Shown here: positions 10,231 through 19,882 of the stretch, piece after piece
How positions within the stretch are numbered: position 1 is the stretch's first letter
Layout of the letters: each line of letters starts with the position of its first letter
Assembly (NCBI GenBank): GCA_903927615.1
Contig: CAIYNU010000022.1
Coordinates: forward strand, 234,055 to 298,054
Length of the DNA stretch: 64,000 bases
Direction of reading: 5' to 3'
Source: an uncultured Rhodospirillales bacterium
GTDB lineage: Bacteria > Pseudomonadota > Alphaproteobacteria > Azospirillales > Azospirillaceae
Position numbers and translations under genes: made by a program
Notes under the pieces: model-generated
The model's database searches: none
Told to the model about the DNA's origin: nothing
What the model saw: the letters and a program-made list of their open reading frames with translations, nothing else

Positions 10231-11651
10231 GGACGGTCTCCCCGGACGGGACGGCGTTCAAGAACCAAGTCCACGCACGCCGTAAAGGCGGCGCCGCGGG
10301 CCTCGAAGTCGGCGAACTGGTCAAACGACGCGCAGGCGGGCGACAACAGCACCGTCGCGCCGGCCCGCCCTTCTTCGGCCATGGCCCGGGCGGCGGCGGC
10401 GGCAACCGCAACCTCCATGGTGCCGCAGCGATCGAACGGCACCTTCCCCTCAAGCCAGGCCGCGAAGGAGTCGGTGGCGGTGCCGATCAGGAAGGCATGG
10501 CGGACCCGGGACATCAGGGGCTCAAGGCCGGCTAGCCCGCCCTCTTTGGCCTTGCCGCCCACAATCCAGTAAATATCATGGTAGCAAGCCAGCGCCTTGG
10601 CCGCGGCGTCGGCGTTGGTGGCCTTGCTGTCGTTGACGAAACTGACTCCCCCGATCCGAGCCACCCGCTGCTGACGGTGGGCCAGTCCGGGAAAGCTGGC
10701 GAGCGAGCGGGCGATCAGTGCCGGATGCACGCCCACCGCCCGGGCCGCGGCAAAGGCCGCCGCGGCGTTCTGCCAGTTGTGACGTCCCGGAAGCGTGGCC
10801 ATCTCGCGCAGGTCGATGATTTCCTCGGCCCGGCTTTCGGTATCATCGACCAGCACGCCGTGGCGGAAATACACCCCGCCCGGCACCAGCCGTTCCACCG
10901 ATACCGGCACCACCGTAACGTCGGGCTGCTGTTGTTCCAGATCACGGCGCAGTTGCCGGCAATGGCTGTCGTCGGTCCCGATCACCGCCACCCGCTGAAC
11001 CGGCGGCGTCACGATTGGACGTTGGGCAAAGATGAGGGACTTGGCCCGGACATAGCCTTCCATGCCGCCGTGGCGATCCAGATGATCGGGGGTGATGTTG
11101 AGCAGCACCGACACCGCCAACGGCGCCGACACCGTTTGCTCCAACTGATAAGACGACAGTTCCAGAACATAGGTCCCGGTCGGCCCCAAGGCCGGCAAGG
11201 CCAGCACCGGCATGCCCAGATTGCCCCCCACCGCCACCGGCCGCCCCGATTGCTTGAGGATATGGCCGATCAACGAGGTGGTGGTGGACTTGCCGTTGGT
11301 CCCGGTGATGCCGATCCAGGTGGCGTCATGCTCCGAGCGGGCCAGCAACTCGATATCGCCGATGATCTCGATGCCGGCGGCCCGTGCCCGCGCCGCCAAC
11401 GGATGCGGCACCGGATACCGGTGCGGGATGCCCGGCGCCAGCACCAACGCCGCCGCCAGACTGAGATCGGTCCTGTTCAAGTCCTTCACCGGCACCCCGG
11501 CCGCCGCGGCGTCGGCGCAGCGTTGGGGATCGTCGTCCCACGCCCACACCTCGGCGCCGCTGGCCTGCAAAGCCGCCGCCGCCGCCAGGCCCGATCGGCC
11601 CAGCCCCATCACCGCCACCGGATATCCTTTAAAGGCGAACAGGTCGATCAT
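10227..11651 (-). CDS. murD: UDP-N-acetylmuramoylalanine--D-glutamate ligase MurD
   Basis: Second Mur ligase; adds D-Glu to UDP-MurNAc-L-Ala. The Rossmann start is VAVMGLGRSGLAAA, the P-loop is GITGTNGKSTTTSLI near residue 114, ELSSYQLE and NITPDHLDRHGG follow, and the C-terminal domain contains FVNDSKATNADAA and LLSPACASFDQF. At 474 aa it is slightly longer than the E. coli protein. It begins 7 nt after mraY ends. Confidence 0.97.
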   Translation of the reverse strand: MIDLFAFKGYPVAVMGLGRSGLAAAAALQASGAEVWAWDDDPQRCADAAAAGVPVKDLNRTDLSLAAALVLAPGIPHRYPVPHPLAARARAAGIEIIGDIELLARSEHDATWIGITGTNGKSTTTSLIGHILKQSGRPVAVGGNLGMPVLALPALGPTGTYVLELSSYQLEQTVSAPLAVSVLLNITPDHLDRHGGMEGYVRAKSLIFAQRPIVTPPVQRVAVIGTDDSHCRQLRRDLEQQQPDVTVVPVSVERLVPGGVYFRHGVLVDDTESRAEEIIDLREMATLPGRHNWQNAAAAFAAARAVGVHPALIARSLASFPGLAHRQQRVARIGGVSFVNDSKATNADAAAKALACYHDIYWIVGGKAKEGGLAGLEPLMSRVRHAFLIGTATDSFAAWLEGKVPFDRCGTMEVAVAAAAARAMAEEGRAGATVLLSPACASFDQFADFEARGAAFTACVDLVLERRPVRGDRP

Positions 11652-11658
11652 GCCGGCA

Positions 11659-12744
11659 TCACCGCAACTTCAGGGTGGAAAGACCAACCAGGGCCAGAAT
11701 CACTGCAATAATCCAAAATCGAATAACCACCGTCGGTTCTGCCCACCCCTTCTTCTCAAAATGGTGGTGGAGCGGCGCCATTCGAAAGACCCGTTTGCCG
11801 GTTAGCTTGAACGACGCGACCTGAACGATCACCGAAACCGTTTCCAGGACGAAAAGGCCGCCGACGATAGCCAGGACGATTTCGTGCTTGGTCACGACAC
11901 TGATCGCGCCAAGCGCACCGCCCACCGACAGCGAACCGGTATCGCCCATGAACACCATGGCCGGCGGTGCGTTGAACCACAGGAAACCGAGGCTGGCGCC
12001 CACCAGAGCACCGCAGAATACCGTCAGCTCGCCCGAACGCGGCACGTAGTGAAGTTGAAGGTAATTGGCGAAGATGCTGTTGCCGACCAGATAGGCGATC
12101 ATTGCGAAACAGCCGGCGGCGATCATCACCGGCACGATGGCCAGTCCGTCCAGACCATCGGTAAGGTTGACGGCGTTGGAGGCGCCCACCATCACAAAGA
12201 CGGCGAAGGGCAGGAACAGAAAGCCGAATTGGATCAGAACATCCTTGAAGAAGGGAATGGCCAGACTCTGGGACAGCGGCTCGGGCGTCACCGCGGCGAT
12301 CAGCACCGACGCCGTTGCGGCGACCCCGATCTGCGCCACCAGCTTGAGCTTGCCGGGCAGCCCCTTGGGATTGCGTTTCGTCAACTTAAGGTAATCATCA
12401 CCAAAGCCGATCAGCCCGAAGCCGATGGTAACCAGCATTACGATCCAGATATAGGCGTTGTCGAGATCGCCCCAGAGCAGCGTGCTGACGATCACCGCGA
12501 CCAGGATCATCAGGCCACCCATGGTCGGCGTGCCCTTTTTCTTGAAATGGGTCTCGGGGCCATCACTGCGGATCGGCTGGCCGTCGCCCTGCCGGCGTTT
12601 CAACCATACGATCAAACGCGGTCCGAGCACGAAGCTGATGATCAGCGCCGTCAGAATCGCCCCACCGGTGCGAAAGGTGATGTAGTGAAAAAGATTCAAC
12701 GGCCCAAATTCATCGGCCAGCGGATACAGGAAATCATAGAGCAT
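11659..12744 (-). CDS. mraY: Phospho-MurNAc-pentapeptide translocase MraY
   Basis: Integral membrane transferase that moves phospho-MurNAc-pentapeptide from UDP to undecaprenyl phosphate, forming lipid I. About ten membrane segments are seen; motifs are [31 protein letters not shown] with the catalytic Asp pair region, [13 protein letters not shown], and [13 protein letters not shown]. The length of 361 aa is canonical. GGGAGAG lies 9 nt before the ATG at 12744. Confidence 0.98.
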   Translation of the reverse strand: MLYDFLYPLADEFGPLNLFHYITFRTGGAILTALIISFVLGPRLIVWLKRRQGDGQPIRSDGPETHFKKKGTPTMGGLMILVAVIVSTLLWGDLDNAYIWIVMLVTIGFGLIGFGDDYLKLTKRNPKGLPGKLKLVAQIGVAATASVLIAAVTPEPLSQSLAIPFFKDVLIQFGFLFLPFAVFVMVGASNAVNLTDGLDGLAIVPVMIAAGCFAMIAYLVGNSIFANYLQLHYVPRSGELTVFCGALVGASLGFLWFNAPPAMVFMGDTGSLSVGGALGAISVVTKHEIVLAIVGGLFVLETVSVIVQVASFKLTGKRVFRMAPLHHHFEKKGWAEPTVVIRFWIIAVILALVGLSTLKLR

Positions 12745-12762
12745 GGTCTGTTTCTCTCCCGC

Positions 12763-14229
12763 TCAACCGGCCGCGACGGCCGAAGCCGCCGAAGCTGATG
12801 CCGATGCTGACAAGGCCTCGCCCGTCACGCCGGCCAGCGCCGCCACCACCCGGGCCATGCGGCTGCCCGCCGAGCCCTTGACCAGAACCACGTCGCCGCT
12901 TCGGACGGCACCCGCCACCAGCGGCGCGAGTCCGGTGCTGTCCTCGGTCCAGGCGCCGCGGATGGCCGCCGGCAAACCGGGCATCAATGCCGCCGTGTGA
13001 CGTCCGCAGCCGAACACCAGATCGACCCTTGATTCCGCCAGCGGTTCGGCCAACGCGGCGTGATAAGCGTCGGACTGTTCGCCCAACTCCAGCATATCGC
13101 CGAGTACGGCGATGCGCCGGCCTCCGGCCCCCGGATCGGTGTCGGCCAGCACCTGAAACGCCGCGGTCATCGCGGCCGGGCTGGCGTTATAGCTCTCGTC
13201 GATCAGCGTAAAGCTCCCGTGAGTCAGGGGAAGATGGCGGCGGCTGCCCCGGCCCTTGACCGGGACCAACCGGCCGAGGCTGCGCGCCGCGGCCTGGAGG
13301 TCGGCACCCGCGGCCTGCACCGCCGACAGCACCGCCAGGCTATTGTTCACCCAATGACGGCCGGGCAGCGAAATCCGATAGGACAGGGAGGTGCCGTTGA
13401 TCTTCGCAGTCACGAGGCTGCCGGTCGGATCGGCCGATGACGGGAGCCCCCAGGTCGGCCTGTCCTCGCGATAACCGCCAAAGTCCCGGATGTCCTGAAT
13501 ACCATGGGCGGCCGCGCTCGCCGCCAGGCGCTCGAACTGGCCGTTGTCGCGATTGAGCACCGCGATGCCCGAAGTCGCCATGCCCTGGAACAGTTCGGCC
13601 TTGGCGTCTGCAACCTCGTCAAGAGACCCGAAGAACTCCATGTGCGCCGGTTGAATATTGGTAATGACGCCCACGTCGGGTCGAACCTGCCGGGCCAATG
13701 GTCCGATTTCGCCCGCATGGTTCATGCCCAGTTCAAACACGCCGTAGCGGCAATCGGCCGGCAACCGGGCCAAGCTCAACGGCACGCCCCAATGATTGTT
13801 CAGGTTGCCCTCGGTGGCATAGGTTGGGGCCTGCTCGCCCAGGCACTGGGCCAGCGCCGCCTTGGTCCCGGTCTTGCCCACCGAACCGGTAATGGCGATG
13901 ACCGTGGCCTGACTTCGCGCCCGCGCCGCTTGCCCCAGAGCCTCCAGGGCCTTCATGGTATCATCGACGATCACCAGGGGGTTGCCGACCGACTGGGGCG
14001 GACGGGAGACCAGGGCCGCGACCGCGCCCTTCCCGAACGCCTCTTCCAAAAAATCGTGTCCGTCGAAGGTCGGCCCCTCAAGCGCCACGAACAAATCGCC
14101 CGGCACCACGGTTCGGCTATCGATGGAAACGCCGGTCGCGCACCAGGAGACGGCGCCGCCTTGGCTACGCACGGCGCCGGCCACCTCTGCGGCGGTCCAC
14201 AAGACCGGTTTGTCGTTTACGGCCCTCAT
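12763..14229 (-). CDS. murF: UDP-MurNAc-tripeptide--D-Ala-D-Ala ligase MurF
   Basis: Last cytoplasmic Mur ligase; adds D-Ala-D-Ala to the UDP-MurNAc tripeptide. The N-terminal domain carries GVSIDSRTVVPGDLFVALEG, the P-loop is AITGSVGKTGTKAAL near residue 115, and LNNHWGVPLSLARL and DESYNASPAAMTAA follow. It has 488 aa. The C-terminus is an Ala/Ser-rich tail (SASASASAASAVAAG) with no obvious role. The start overlaps the murE stop as ATGA. Confidence 0.97.
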   Translation of the reverse strand: MRAVNDKPVLWTAAEVAGAVRSQGGAVSWCATGVSIDSRTVVPGDLFVALEGPTFDGHDFLEEAFGKGAVAALVSRPPQSVGNPLVIVDDTMKALEALGQAARARSQATVIAITGSVGKTGTKAALAQCLGEQAPTYATEGNLNNHWGVPLSLARLPADCRYGVFELGMNHAGEIGPLARQVRPDVGVITNIQPAHMEFFGSLDEVADAKAELFQGMATSGIAVLNRDNGQFERLAASAAAHGIQDIRDFGGYREDRPTWGLPSSADPTGSLVTAKINGTSLSYRISLPGRHWVNNSLAVLSAVQAAGADLQAAARSLGRLVPVKGRGSRRHLPLTHGSFTLIDESYNASPAAMTAAFQVLADTDPGAGGRRIAVLGDMLELGEQSDAYHAALAEPLAESRVDLVFGCGRHTAALMPGLPAAIRGAWTEDSTGLAPLVAGAVRSGDVVLVKGSAGSRMARVVAALAGVTGEALSASASASAASAVAAG

Positions 14230-15788
14230 CCAACCATCTCCGCCAGCACCGCCCGCACTTCGGCCGCGTCATCGAACGGACGCACCTCGTTTCCCACAAT
14301 CTGCCCTTGTTCGTGGCCCTTGCCGGCAATCACCAGCAAATCACCGCCGGCCAATCCGCGCACCGCCGTCCGGATCGCCGCGGCACGGTCGCCGATTTCT
14401 TCGGCGTCCGGACATCCCACCAAGACCTCCCGGCGAATAGCCCCGGGAACTTCACTGCGCGGGTTGTCGTCGGTGACGATTACCCGATCGGCCAGACGGG
14501 CCGCTATGACGCCCATCACAGGCCGTTTACCGCGATCGCGGTCGCCGCCACACCCGAACACCACCATCAGGCGACCGGCGGTGTGGGGCCGCAAGGCCAG
14601 CAGGACGGTTTCCAGCGCATCCGGCGAGTGGGCGTAGTCCACAATCACCGCGGCGCCCGCCGGATGGCCCGCCACCGGCTGAAGCCGTCCGGGGACCCCC
14701 TCGAGCCGGCTCAAAGCGTCCAGCACCGGATCGATCACGTTCGCTGGCAGGTTCGCCGGCACCGCCGCCCCGGCCCGCAGCCATCCGGCCACCTCGGGGT
14801 CGGTGGCCAGCACCAGCCCAAGCGCCGCCAGCGCATTCCAGGCCTGGAAGCGTCCGACCAAGCCCAACGCCACCGTCGCCGGCCGCCCCAAAACCTCCAA
14901 CCTCAGACGTTGACCATGGGGCAACGCCTCCACCCCACGCACCGCGATGTGCTGGGCGGCCGTGCCATAGCCCAACACCCGCACGCCGCGACGCTGACAC
15001 ACGCCGGCCAGGGCCTCGAACTCCGGCACATCGGCGTTCAGGACCGCCACACCGTCCGTCGCCAGCACCCGCCCGAACAGCCCGGCTTTCGCGGCGCAAT
15101 AAACCTCCATGCTCCCGTGATAGTCAAGATGATCGCGACTGAGATTGGTGAAGGCCGCGGCCCCCAGTCGCACACCGTCCAGTCGGAACTGGTCGAGACC
15201 GTGGCTGGACGCCTCCATGGCCAGATGCCCGATGCCCGCCCCGGCCAGGGCCGCGAGTCCGGCATGGAGCCTGACCGGATCAGGGGTGGTCATCACGGCG
15301 CCGTCGAAGCCCGGCGGCGGCGTCAGATTCGGCGCCACAGTCAGTCCCAGGGTACCCAGCGCCGCCGCGCTATGGCCCTGCTGGGTCCACAATTGCCGGG
15401 TAAACTGAACCGTTGAGGTCTTGCCATTGGTTCCGGTGACCGCAACCACGGTTTCAGGCTGGCGGCCATGAAACGCCGCGGCCATCAAGGCGAACGCCCG
15501 GCGCGGCGCGGGGTCTTCAAGAACCGGGACCGACGCCGGCGACCGGGCCTCGTTCAGGCGTTGCCGGGTGCCCGGGGGCGCCAGCACCGCCACCGCGCCG
15601 CGCCTGACGGCATCGTCGATGAAGGCGCGGCCATCGTTGAGGCTGCCAGGCGCCGTACCCGGCAGGGCCGCAAACAGAAAGCCCGGCCTGACCGCGCGCG
15701 AGTCCGCGGTCAGGCCGGTGATCTCGCGATCAAGGCTTGGCGCCGGAGCCGCCGCAGCGGCCGGTGTATCGCCGCTAATGGTCGTCAT
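14226..15788 (-). CDS. murE: UDP-MurNAc-L-Ala-D-Glu--meso-DAP ligase MurE
   Basis: Third Mur ligase. The motif VTDDNPRSEVP contains the DNPR sequence that marks the meso-diaminopimelate-adding type, as expected for a Gram-negative. The P-loop is AVTGTNGKTSTVQF, with TNLSRDHLDYHG further on. I choose the ATG at 15788, giving 520 aa and a 14-nt overlap with the end of ftsI; a start 81 nt upstream would add 27 basic residues lying entirely inside ftsI. The Shine-Dalgarno sequence at the chosen ATG is weak, so coupling to ftsI translation is likely. Confidence 0.95.
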   Translation of the reverse strand: MTTISGDTPAAAAAPAPSLDREITGLTADSRAVRPGFLFAALPGTAPGSLNDGRAFIDDAVRRGAVAVLAPPGTRQRLNEARSPASVPVLEDPAPRRAFALMAAAFHGRQPETVVAVTGTNGKTSTVQFTRQLWTQQGHSAAALGTLGLTVAPNLTPPPGFDGAVMTTPDPVRLHAGLAALAGAGIGHLAMEASSHGLDQFRLDGVRLGAAAFTNLSRDHLDYHGSMEVYCAAKAGLFGRVLATDGVAVLNADVPEFEALAGVCQRRGVRVLGYGTAAQHIAVRGVEALPHGQRLRLEVLGRPATVALGLVGRFQAWNALAALGLVLATDPEVAGWLRAGAAVPANLPANVIDPVLDALSRLEGVPGRLQPVAGHPAGAAVIVDYAHSPDALETVLLALRPHTAGRLMVVFGCGGDRDRGKRPVMGVIAARLADRVIVTDDNPRSEVPGAIRREVLVGCPDAEEIGDRAAAIRTAVRGLAGGDLLVIAGKGHEQGQIVGNEVRPFDDAAEVRAVLAEMVG

Positions 15789-17535
15789 CAGGCGAGTAAG
15801 CAGCAAGAGCCGTCCCTTTCGTTCCGATGTCCATTTCCAGCGCCTGCCGGATTTCAGGGCTTTGTTCATCGATGGGTTGCACGCCCAAAAGCGGCCCGAT
15901 CTGCTTGATCACCCGACCCACCACCGGTGCCGACACCCAACCCGCGGTGGTGAAACCATGGCTGGTCGGCGACGGCTTCGGCTCGTCGACCATGATCATC
16001 ACCAGATACGCCGGGTCATTGATGGGAAACACGCCGACGAACGAGGTCAGGTTGGCGTTGGTGTAGTGGCGCCCCCGCTGTTTATCGGCAGTCCCGGTCT
16101 TGCCGCCAACCATGTAGCCAGGGACGTTGGCGAATTTGGCGGTGCCTTCGGTCACCACGATCCGGAACAACCGGCGCATTTCTATGGAAGTGTGTTCCGA
16201 AATGATCCGCTCTCCGGGAACATCCTGTCCCGGCAACACCTTGAGCAGAGTCGGCTTGTGCATGATGCCGCCGTTGATCACCGCCGCCGCGCCCATCGCC
16301 ACATGAAGCGGGCTCACCGACATGCCGTGACCAAAGGCGATGGTCATGGCGTTAATCTCGTGCCAGGGTTTGGGCACCAGCGGCCAGCCCAGTTCCGGCA
16401 ATTCGATCGGTACCGGCTTGAGGAAGCCGATCTTCGCCATGAACGCGATCTGGGTCGGAATGCCGACCTGAACCGCCATCCGGGCCGAGCCCAGATTGGA
16501 TGAATACTGAAAAATTTCCGCGACGTTCAGCATCCGATGCTGACCGTGATACTCGTGAATCGTGAAGCGGCCAATATGGATATTATTAATGGCATCGAAT
16601 TTGTCGCCAATATGAATTTTTCCGGAATCCAACACCATTGCTGAATTGAAGATTTTGAATGTTGAGCCCATTTCGTAGACGCCTAACGCGTTACGATCAA
16701 ATTTTTGTTGTCCTTCGGCATCGCCCGGCTCTTGAGGATCAAAGTCCGGCAGCGAGACCATGGCCAGAATTTCACCGGTCCGGACGTCCATGATGATGCC
16801 GTTGCCACCCAGCGCCTGGAATTCTTCGACCACCGCAACGGTTTCGCGATGCAGAATGTGCTGTAGGCGAAGGTCAAGCGACGTTTGGATCGATCCGGAG
16901 CCGCTGTTGAGGCGCTTGTTGAAGGAGCGTTCCAGTCCGGCCAGACCGACATTGTCGACGCCGGTATAGCCCACCACATGGGAGGCCAATTTGCCCGGCG
17001 GGTAGAACCGTCGTTCTTCGCGCTCGAACATCAGGCCCGGCAGACCCAGCACATGCACCGCATAATGCTGACGGGGCGTCAGATTGCGCTTGATCCAGAC
17101 GAAACGCTTGTTGCTGGTCAGCTTGTCATAGACGTCCTGATATTCCAGGTCAGGCAGGGCCTCGACCAACTTGGCCGCCGCTTCCTGGGCGTCCAGGACG
17201 AGCTTGGGATCGGCATGAAGCGAGGCCGTGGCCAGCGAAGTGGCCAGCAACTGGCCGTTGCGGTCGATGATGTCCCCCCGCGCCGTGAACACCTCCGGCT
17301 CCGGCGGACGATCGCCCCGAAGCTCTTCGCGATGCGCAAAGCAGGTCGCTCCGACCAATTTGACGGACACGGCAAGAAAAGCGAAAACGACGATCAGTCC
17401 CGTGACGATCAGGCGATTGCGTCCCACCTCAAGCGCCCGGGCCGAATCGCTGACCGGACGACACGGGAACGAGCGGGCTTCGGAGAGGCCCAGTTCCAGC
17501 CCTTCGTCTTCAGAAAGCGACGGTTGCTCGATCAT
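15775..17535 (-). CDS. ftsI: Peptidoglycan transpeptidase FtsI (PBP3)
   Basis: Class B penicillin-binding protein; the septal transpeptidase partner of FtsW. A cytoplasmic N-terminus of about 40 residues precedes one membrane anchor (LIVTGLIVVFAFLAVSVKLVG). The PBP dimerisation domain follows, then the transpeptidase domain with STFK (active-site Ser291), SSN, and KTGTA (Lys479). The length of 586 aa is normal. It overlaps the 3' end of ftsL by 4 nt (ATGA), so the two are translationally coupled. Confidence 0.97.
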   Translation of the reverse strand: MIEQPSLSEDEGLELGLSEARSFPCRPVSDSARALEVGRNRLIVTGLIVVFAFLAVSVKLVGATCFAHREELRGDRPPEPEVFTARGDIIDRNGQLLATSLATASLHADPKLVLDAQEAAAKLVEALPDLEYQDVYDKLTSNKRFVWIKRNLTPRQHYAVHVLGLPGLMFEREERRFYPPGKLASHVVGYTGVDNVGLAGLERSFNKRLNSGSGSIQTSLDLRLQHILHRETVAVVEEFQALGGNGIIMDVRTGEILAMVSLPDFDPQEPGDAEGQQKFDRNALGVYEMGSTFKIFNSAMVLDSGKIHIGDKFDAINNIHIGRFTIHEYHGQHRMLNVAEIFQYSSNLGSARMAVQVGIPTQIAFMAKIGFLKPVPIELPELGWPLVPKPWHEINAMTIAFGHGMSVSPLHVAMGAAAVINGGIMHKPTLLKVLPGQDVPGERIISEHTSIEMRRLFRIVVTEGTAKFANVPGYMVGGKTGTADKQRGRHYTNANLTSFVGVFPINDPAYLVMIMVDEPKPSPTSHGFTTAGWVSAPVVGRVIKQIGPLLGVQPIDEQSPEIRQALEMDIGTKGTALAAYSPDDDH

Positions 17536-18248
17536 TGGATGCGTCCAAGGCGGGTCAGCAGCTTGCCGATTTCGTCGTTAGCCGGCGCGTGCGCCAAAGC
17601 CCCGTCCGCTGAGACACGGGTCAGAGCCAGCCCCTGGCCCGACATGGGTTGTGACGGCCTGATCACCCGGTGGTGTTGCGGTGGCCCGGCCACCGTCGCC
17701 GAAGCGAGGGTTGGCGAGAGGGTCGCCGCCGCATGCCCGACCACGGGAGCCGGCGTTACAGGCGCCGCCCCTCGCGCCACCACCGGCGCCGACGTCCCAC
17801 TCGCCAGCCCACGCGCAACCACCGGCGCCGGCGTCCCACTCGCCAGCCCACGCGCAACCACCGGAGCCGCGGTCAGAGTCGCCCCCGATCGCGTCACGCC
17901 CGGAGCCGCCGTCGGCTTGTCCTGGGCCGAAGCCACCAGCGCCGGACCTCCCGGCAGGCCGGGCTGGACCGCCGGTCGGGTCGGCAAGGCGTTGAAGCCC
18001 GACACCTGGGACGCGGTGATCGGCGTCAGGGTCAGGTAGGTTCCGGCCAGTTGCTCCAGTCGGACCGGATCATTGAGAATGCCCCACTCCGCCTTGGCAA
18101 CCCGAATGCCGTCCTGCTCCGAGATGATCTGACGATCGAGCGTCGATATCTCTTCCCGGAGGTTTTGCACCCGGTAACTGGTGTGAAACAGCGCGACACC
18201 GGCGAAGGCCGCAACACTGAGCCAGAGAAGGTCGGATTTCCGGAGCAT
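17532..18248 (-). CDS. ftsL: FtsL-like divisome protein with long repeat-bearing tail
   Basis: Position between rsmH and ftsI and a short N-terminal membrane anchor (LLWLSVAAFAGVALFHTSYRV) followed by a heptad-like segment (QNLREEISTLDRQIISEQ) identify FtsL, a bitopic scaffold that complexes with FtsB and FtsQ. The conserved part ends near residue 100 (NDPVRLEQLAGTYLTL). Beyond it lies an Ala/Pro/Val-rich extension of about 135 residues with tandem copies of APVVARGLASGT. At 238 aa it is about twice the usual FtsL size (100-130 aa). The ATG at 18248 has AAGGA at good spacing; an in-frame start 66 nt upstream is less likely. Confidence 0.85.
   Translation of the reverse strand: MLRKSDLLWLSVAAFAGVALFHTSYRVQNLREEISTLDRQIISEQDGIRVAKAEWGILNDPVRLEQLAGTYLTLTPITASQVSGFNALPTRPAVQPGLPGGPALVASAQDKPTAAPGVTRSGATLTAAPVVARGLASGTPAPVVARGLASGTSAPVVARGAAPVTPAPVVGHAAATLSPTLASATVAGPPQHHRVIRPSQPMSGQGLALTRVSADGALAHAPANDEIGKLLTRLGRIQ
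17779..17870. repeat. 39-bp tandem repeat inside ftsL
   Basis: Two 39-bp units (17779-17817 and 17818-17856) differ at one base near the start of the unit, and a partial third copy begins at 17857. The period is a multiple of three, so the repeat encodes a 13-residue unit containing APVVARGLASGT and keeps the frame. Confidence 0.85.
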
Positions 18249-18267
18249 GTGGCTTCCTTCGCTTAAA

Positions 18268-19320
18268 TCAGGATCGAATTGACGGAACAGGAGCGGTGGT
18301 CCGCTCGGCAACACGCAGTTTGGCGGAACGGGACCGGGGGTTGGCCTCGATTTCGGCGTGCTGAGGCACCCGCGGTCGCCGTTCCAGGAGCCGGAAGGTC
18401 GGGGCCTTGATCGCCACCGGGGTCAATGGCAAGTGGCGCGACGGTGACGGCGGCACCTCGGCACGCTGTCGCAGGAACTCTTTGACCACGCGGTCTTCCA
18501 AGGAGTGAAACGCCACCACCGCCAGACGGCCGCCCGGTGCCAGCAACCGCTCGGCCGCGGCCAGACCGCGACGCAACTCACCCAGTTCGTCGTTAACCGC
18601 CATCCGTAAGGCCTGGAAGGTGCGGGTGGCTGGATCGATGCCATCGCGCGAGGACGGCACCACCGCCCGCACAACGGCAGCCAGCCGGCCGGTCCGTTCG
18701 ACGGGAGCCTCAAGGCGGGCCGCCACCAGGGCCGCCGCGACCCGGCGGGCGCGCCGCTCCTCGCCCAATTCAAAGATGATCCGCGCCAGTTCGGATTCCG
18801 GCAGGCGGTTGACCAGATCGGCGGCACTTTCGCCGTCGCTCCCCATCCGCATATCCAACGGCCCGTCGGCGCGAAACGAAAAGCCACGGCTCGCGTCATC
18901 CAGATGAGCCGACGACACGCCCAGATCGAAAGCGATCCCGTCCACGGTACCCACGCCCCGTTCGCCCAGCAACGCCTCCAGGTCGCCGAAACGCCCTTCG
19001 ACCACCTGAAGCCGACCATCATGGCTGGCGGCCAGTTCCTGAGCCAACCCCACGGCCCGGGGGTCCCGGTCGATGGCCCAGACCCGGCACCCCGCCGCCG
19101 CCAGCACAGCCCGGGTGTAACCGCCGCCCCCGAAGGTCGCGTCCACATAGACGCCACCATCCCGGGGGTTCAGCGCCGTCAGCACTTCGGCCGCCATCAC
19201 CGGGACATGAGCCGCGGATTGCACCGTCGGCACCACCGGACCAGCCTCCGACGCGCCCGTCAGGGGCAGCGCCAGAATCGGCGGACCGGCCTCCCAGGCT
19301 GGGGAAGAATGGGTGATCAT
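18268..19320 (-). CDS. rsmH: 16S rRNA m4C1402 methyltransferase RsmH (MraW)
   Basis: S-adenosylmethionine-dependent N4-methyltransferase acting on C1402 of 16S rRNA, encoded in dcw clusters almost everywhere. SAM-binding DATFGGGGYTRAVL is near residue 60, IAFDLGVSSAHLDDASRGFSF follows, and the C-terminal part contains FHSLEDRVVKEFLR. At 350 aa it carries about 35 extra N-terminal residues before HVPVMAAEVL, where most homologues begin. I keep the start at 19320 because it overlaps the mraZ stop as ATGA. Confidence 0.96.
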   Translation of the reverse strand: MITHSSPAWEAGPPILALPLTGASEAGPVVPTVQSAAHVPVMAAEVLTALNPRDGGVYVDATFGGGGYTRAVLAAAGCRVWAIDRDPRAVGLAQELAASHDGRLQVVEGRFGDLEALLGERGVGTVDGIAFDLGVSSAHLDDASRGFSFRADGPLDMRMGSDGESAADLVNRLPESELARIIFELGEERRARRVAAALVAARLEAPVERTGRLAAVVRAVVPSSRDGIDPATRTFQALRMAVNDELGELRRGLAAAERLLAPGGRLAVVAFHSLEDRVVKEFLRQRAEVPPSPSRHLPLTPVAIKAPTFRLLERRPRVPQHAEIEANPRSRSAKLRVAERTTAPVPSIRS

Positions 19321-19799
19321 GACGCCGCTCCACGCATCGCCGACGCCTTGGCGATGATCTTGCTGAGGGAAATATCCCGACTCCGCGCCTTATCGCGCAT
19401 GCCGCTTTCATGGGCCGCCAGCGCCCCGGGCTCCCAAATCTGGAAGGTTTTGCGGCGGCCGACGAACGCCGCTTCTTCGGTTATGCCGGCAAACTCGCAA
19501 AAGTGTTGAGGCAGCACGATCCGACCCTCCCCATCGAACGGCAACTGAATCGAACCGCCAAAAATCGTGGTCTCGATCAGTTCATAATCCTCGTTCGAGA
19601 GATCTGATGTCTCCAAACTGTCACTTAACTGCTCCATATGCTCCGCACTACAGCCTTCGAGTGCAGAATAATGAAGCGACTTATGGACCACCACTCCCTG
19701 ATAGGACTGCCCGGCCAACACCTTGCGGAACTCGGCCGGTACCGAGACGCGCCCCTTGCGATCAACCTTGTTGACGTATGTCGACAAGAAGACAGCCAT
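19317..19799 (-). CDS. mraZ: Transcriptional regulator MraZ
   Basis: DNA-binding protein of the SpoVT/AbrB-like MraZ family that represses its own dcw promoter in E. coli. Two swapped-hairpin repeats are visible: DRKGRVSVPAEFR near residue 14 and DGEGRIVLPQHFCEFAGI near residue 89. The length is 160 aa. I choose the ATG at 19799, which starts with the family-typical MAVFLSTYVNKVDRKG and has AAGGA 12 nt upstream; the longer frame adds 30 unrelated residues. First gene of the cluster, with MraZ-type boxes 85-140 nt upstream. Confidence 0.95.
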   Translation of the reverse strand: MAVFLSTYVNKVDRKGRVSVPAEFRKVLAGQSYQGVVVHKSLHYSALEGCSAEHMEQLSDSLETSDLSNEDYELIETTIFGGSIQLPFDGEGRIVLPQHFCEFAGITEEAAFVGRRKTFQIWEPGALAAHESGMRDKARSRDISLSKIIAKASAMRGAAS

Positions 19800-19882
19800 C
19801 GCAAGTTGCAGTCCTTCATCCAGTTGGTGGCGCGTGCCCTCACTGCTCTGTCTTGCCCCCCTGCCCCGGCAGCCGGTCCGAT

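Noticed and set aside
9439..10572. 377-codon plus-strand frame across ftsW and murD
   Set aside because: Spans two real genes on the other strand; low-complexity His/Arg/Gln-rich translation.
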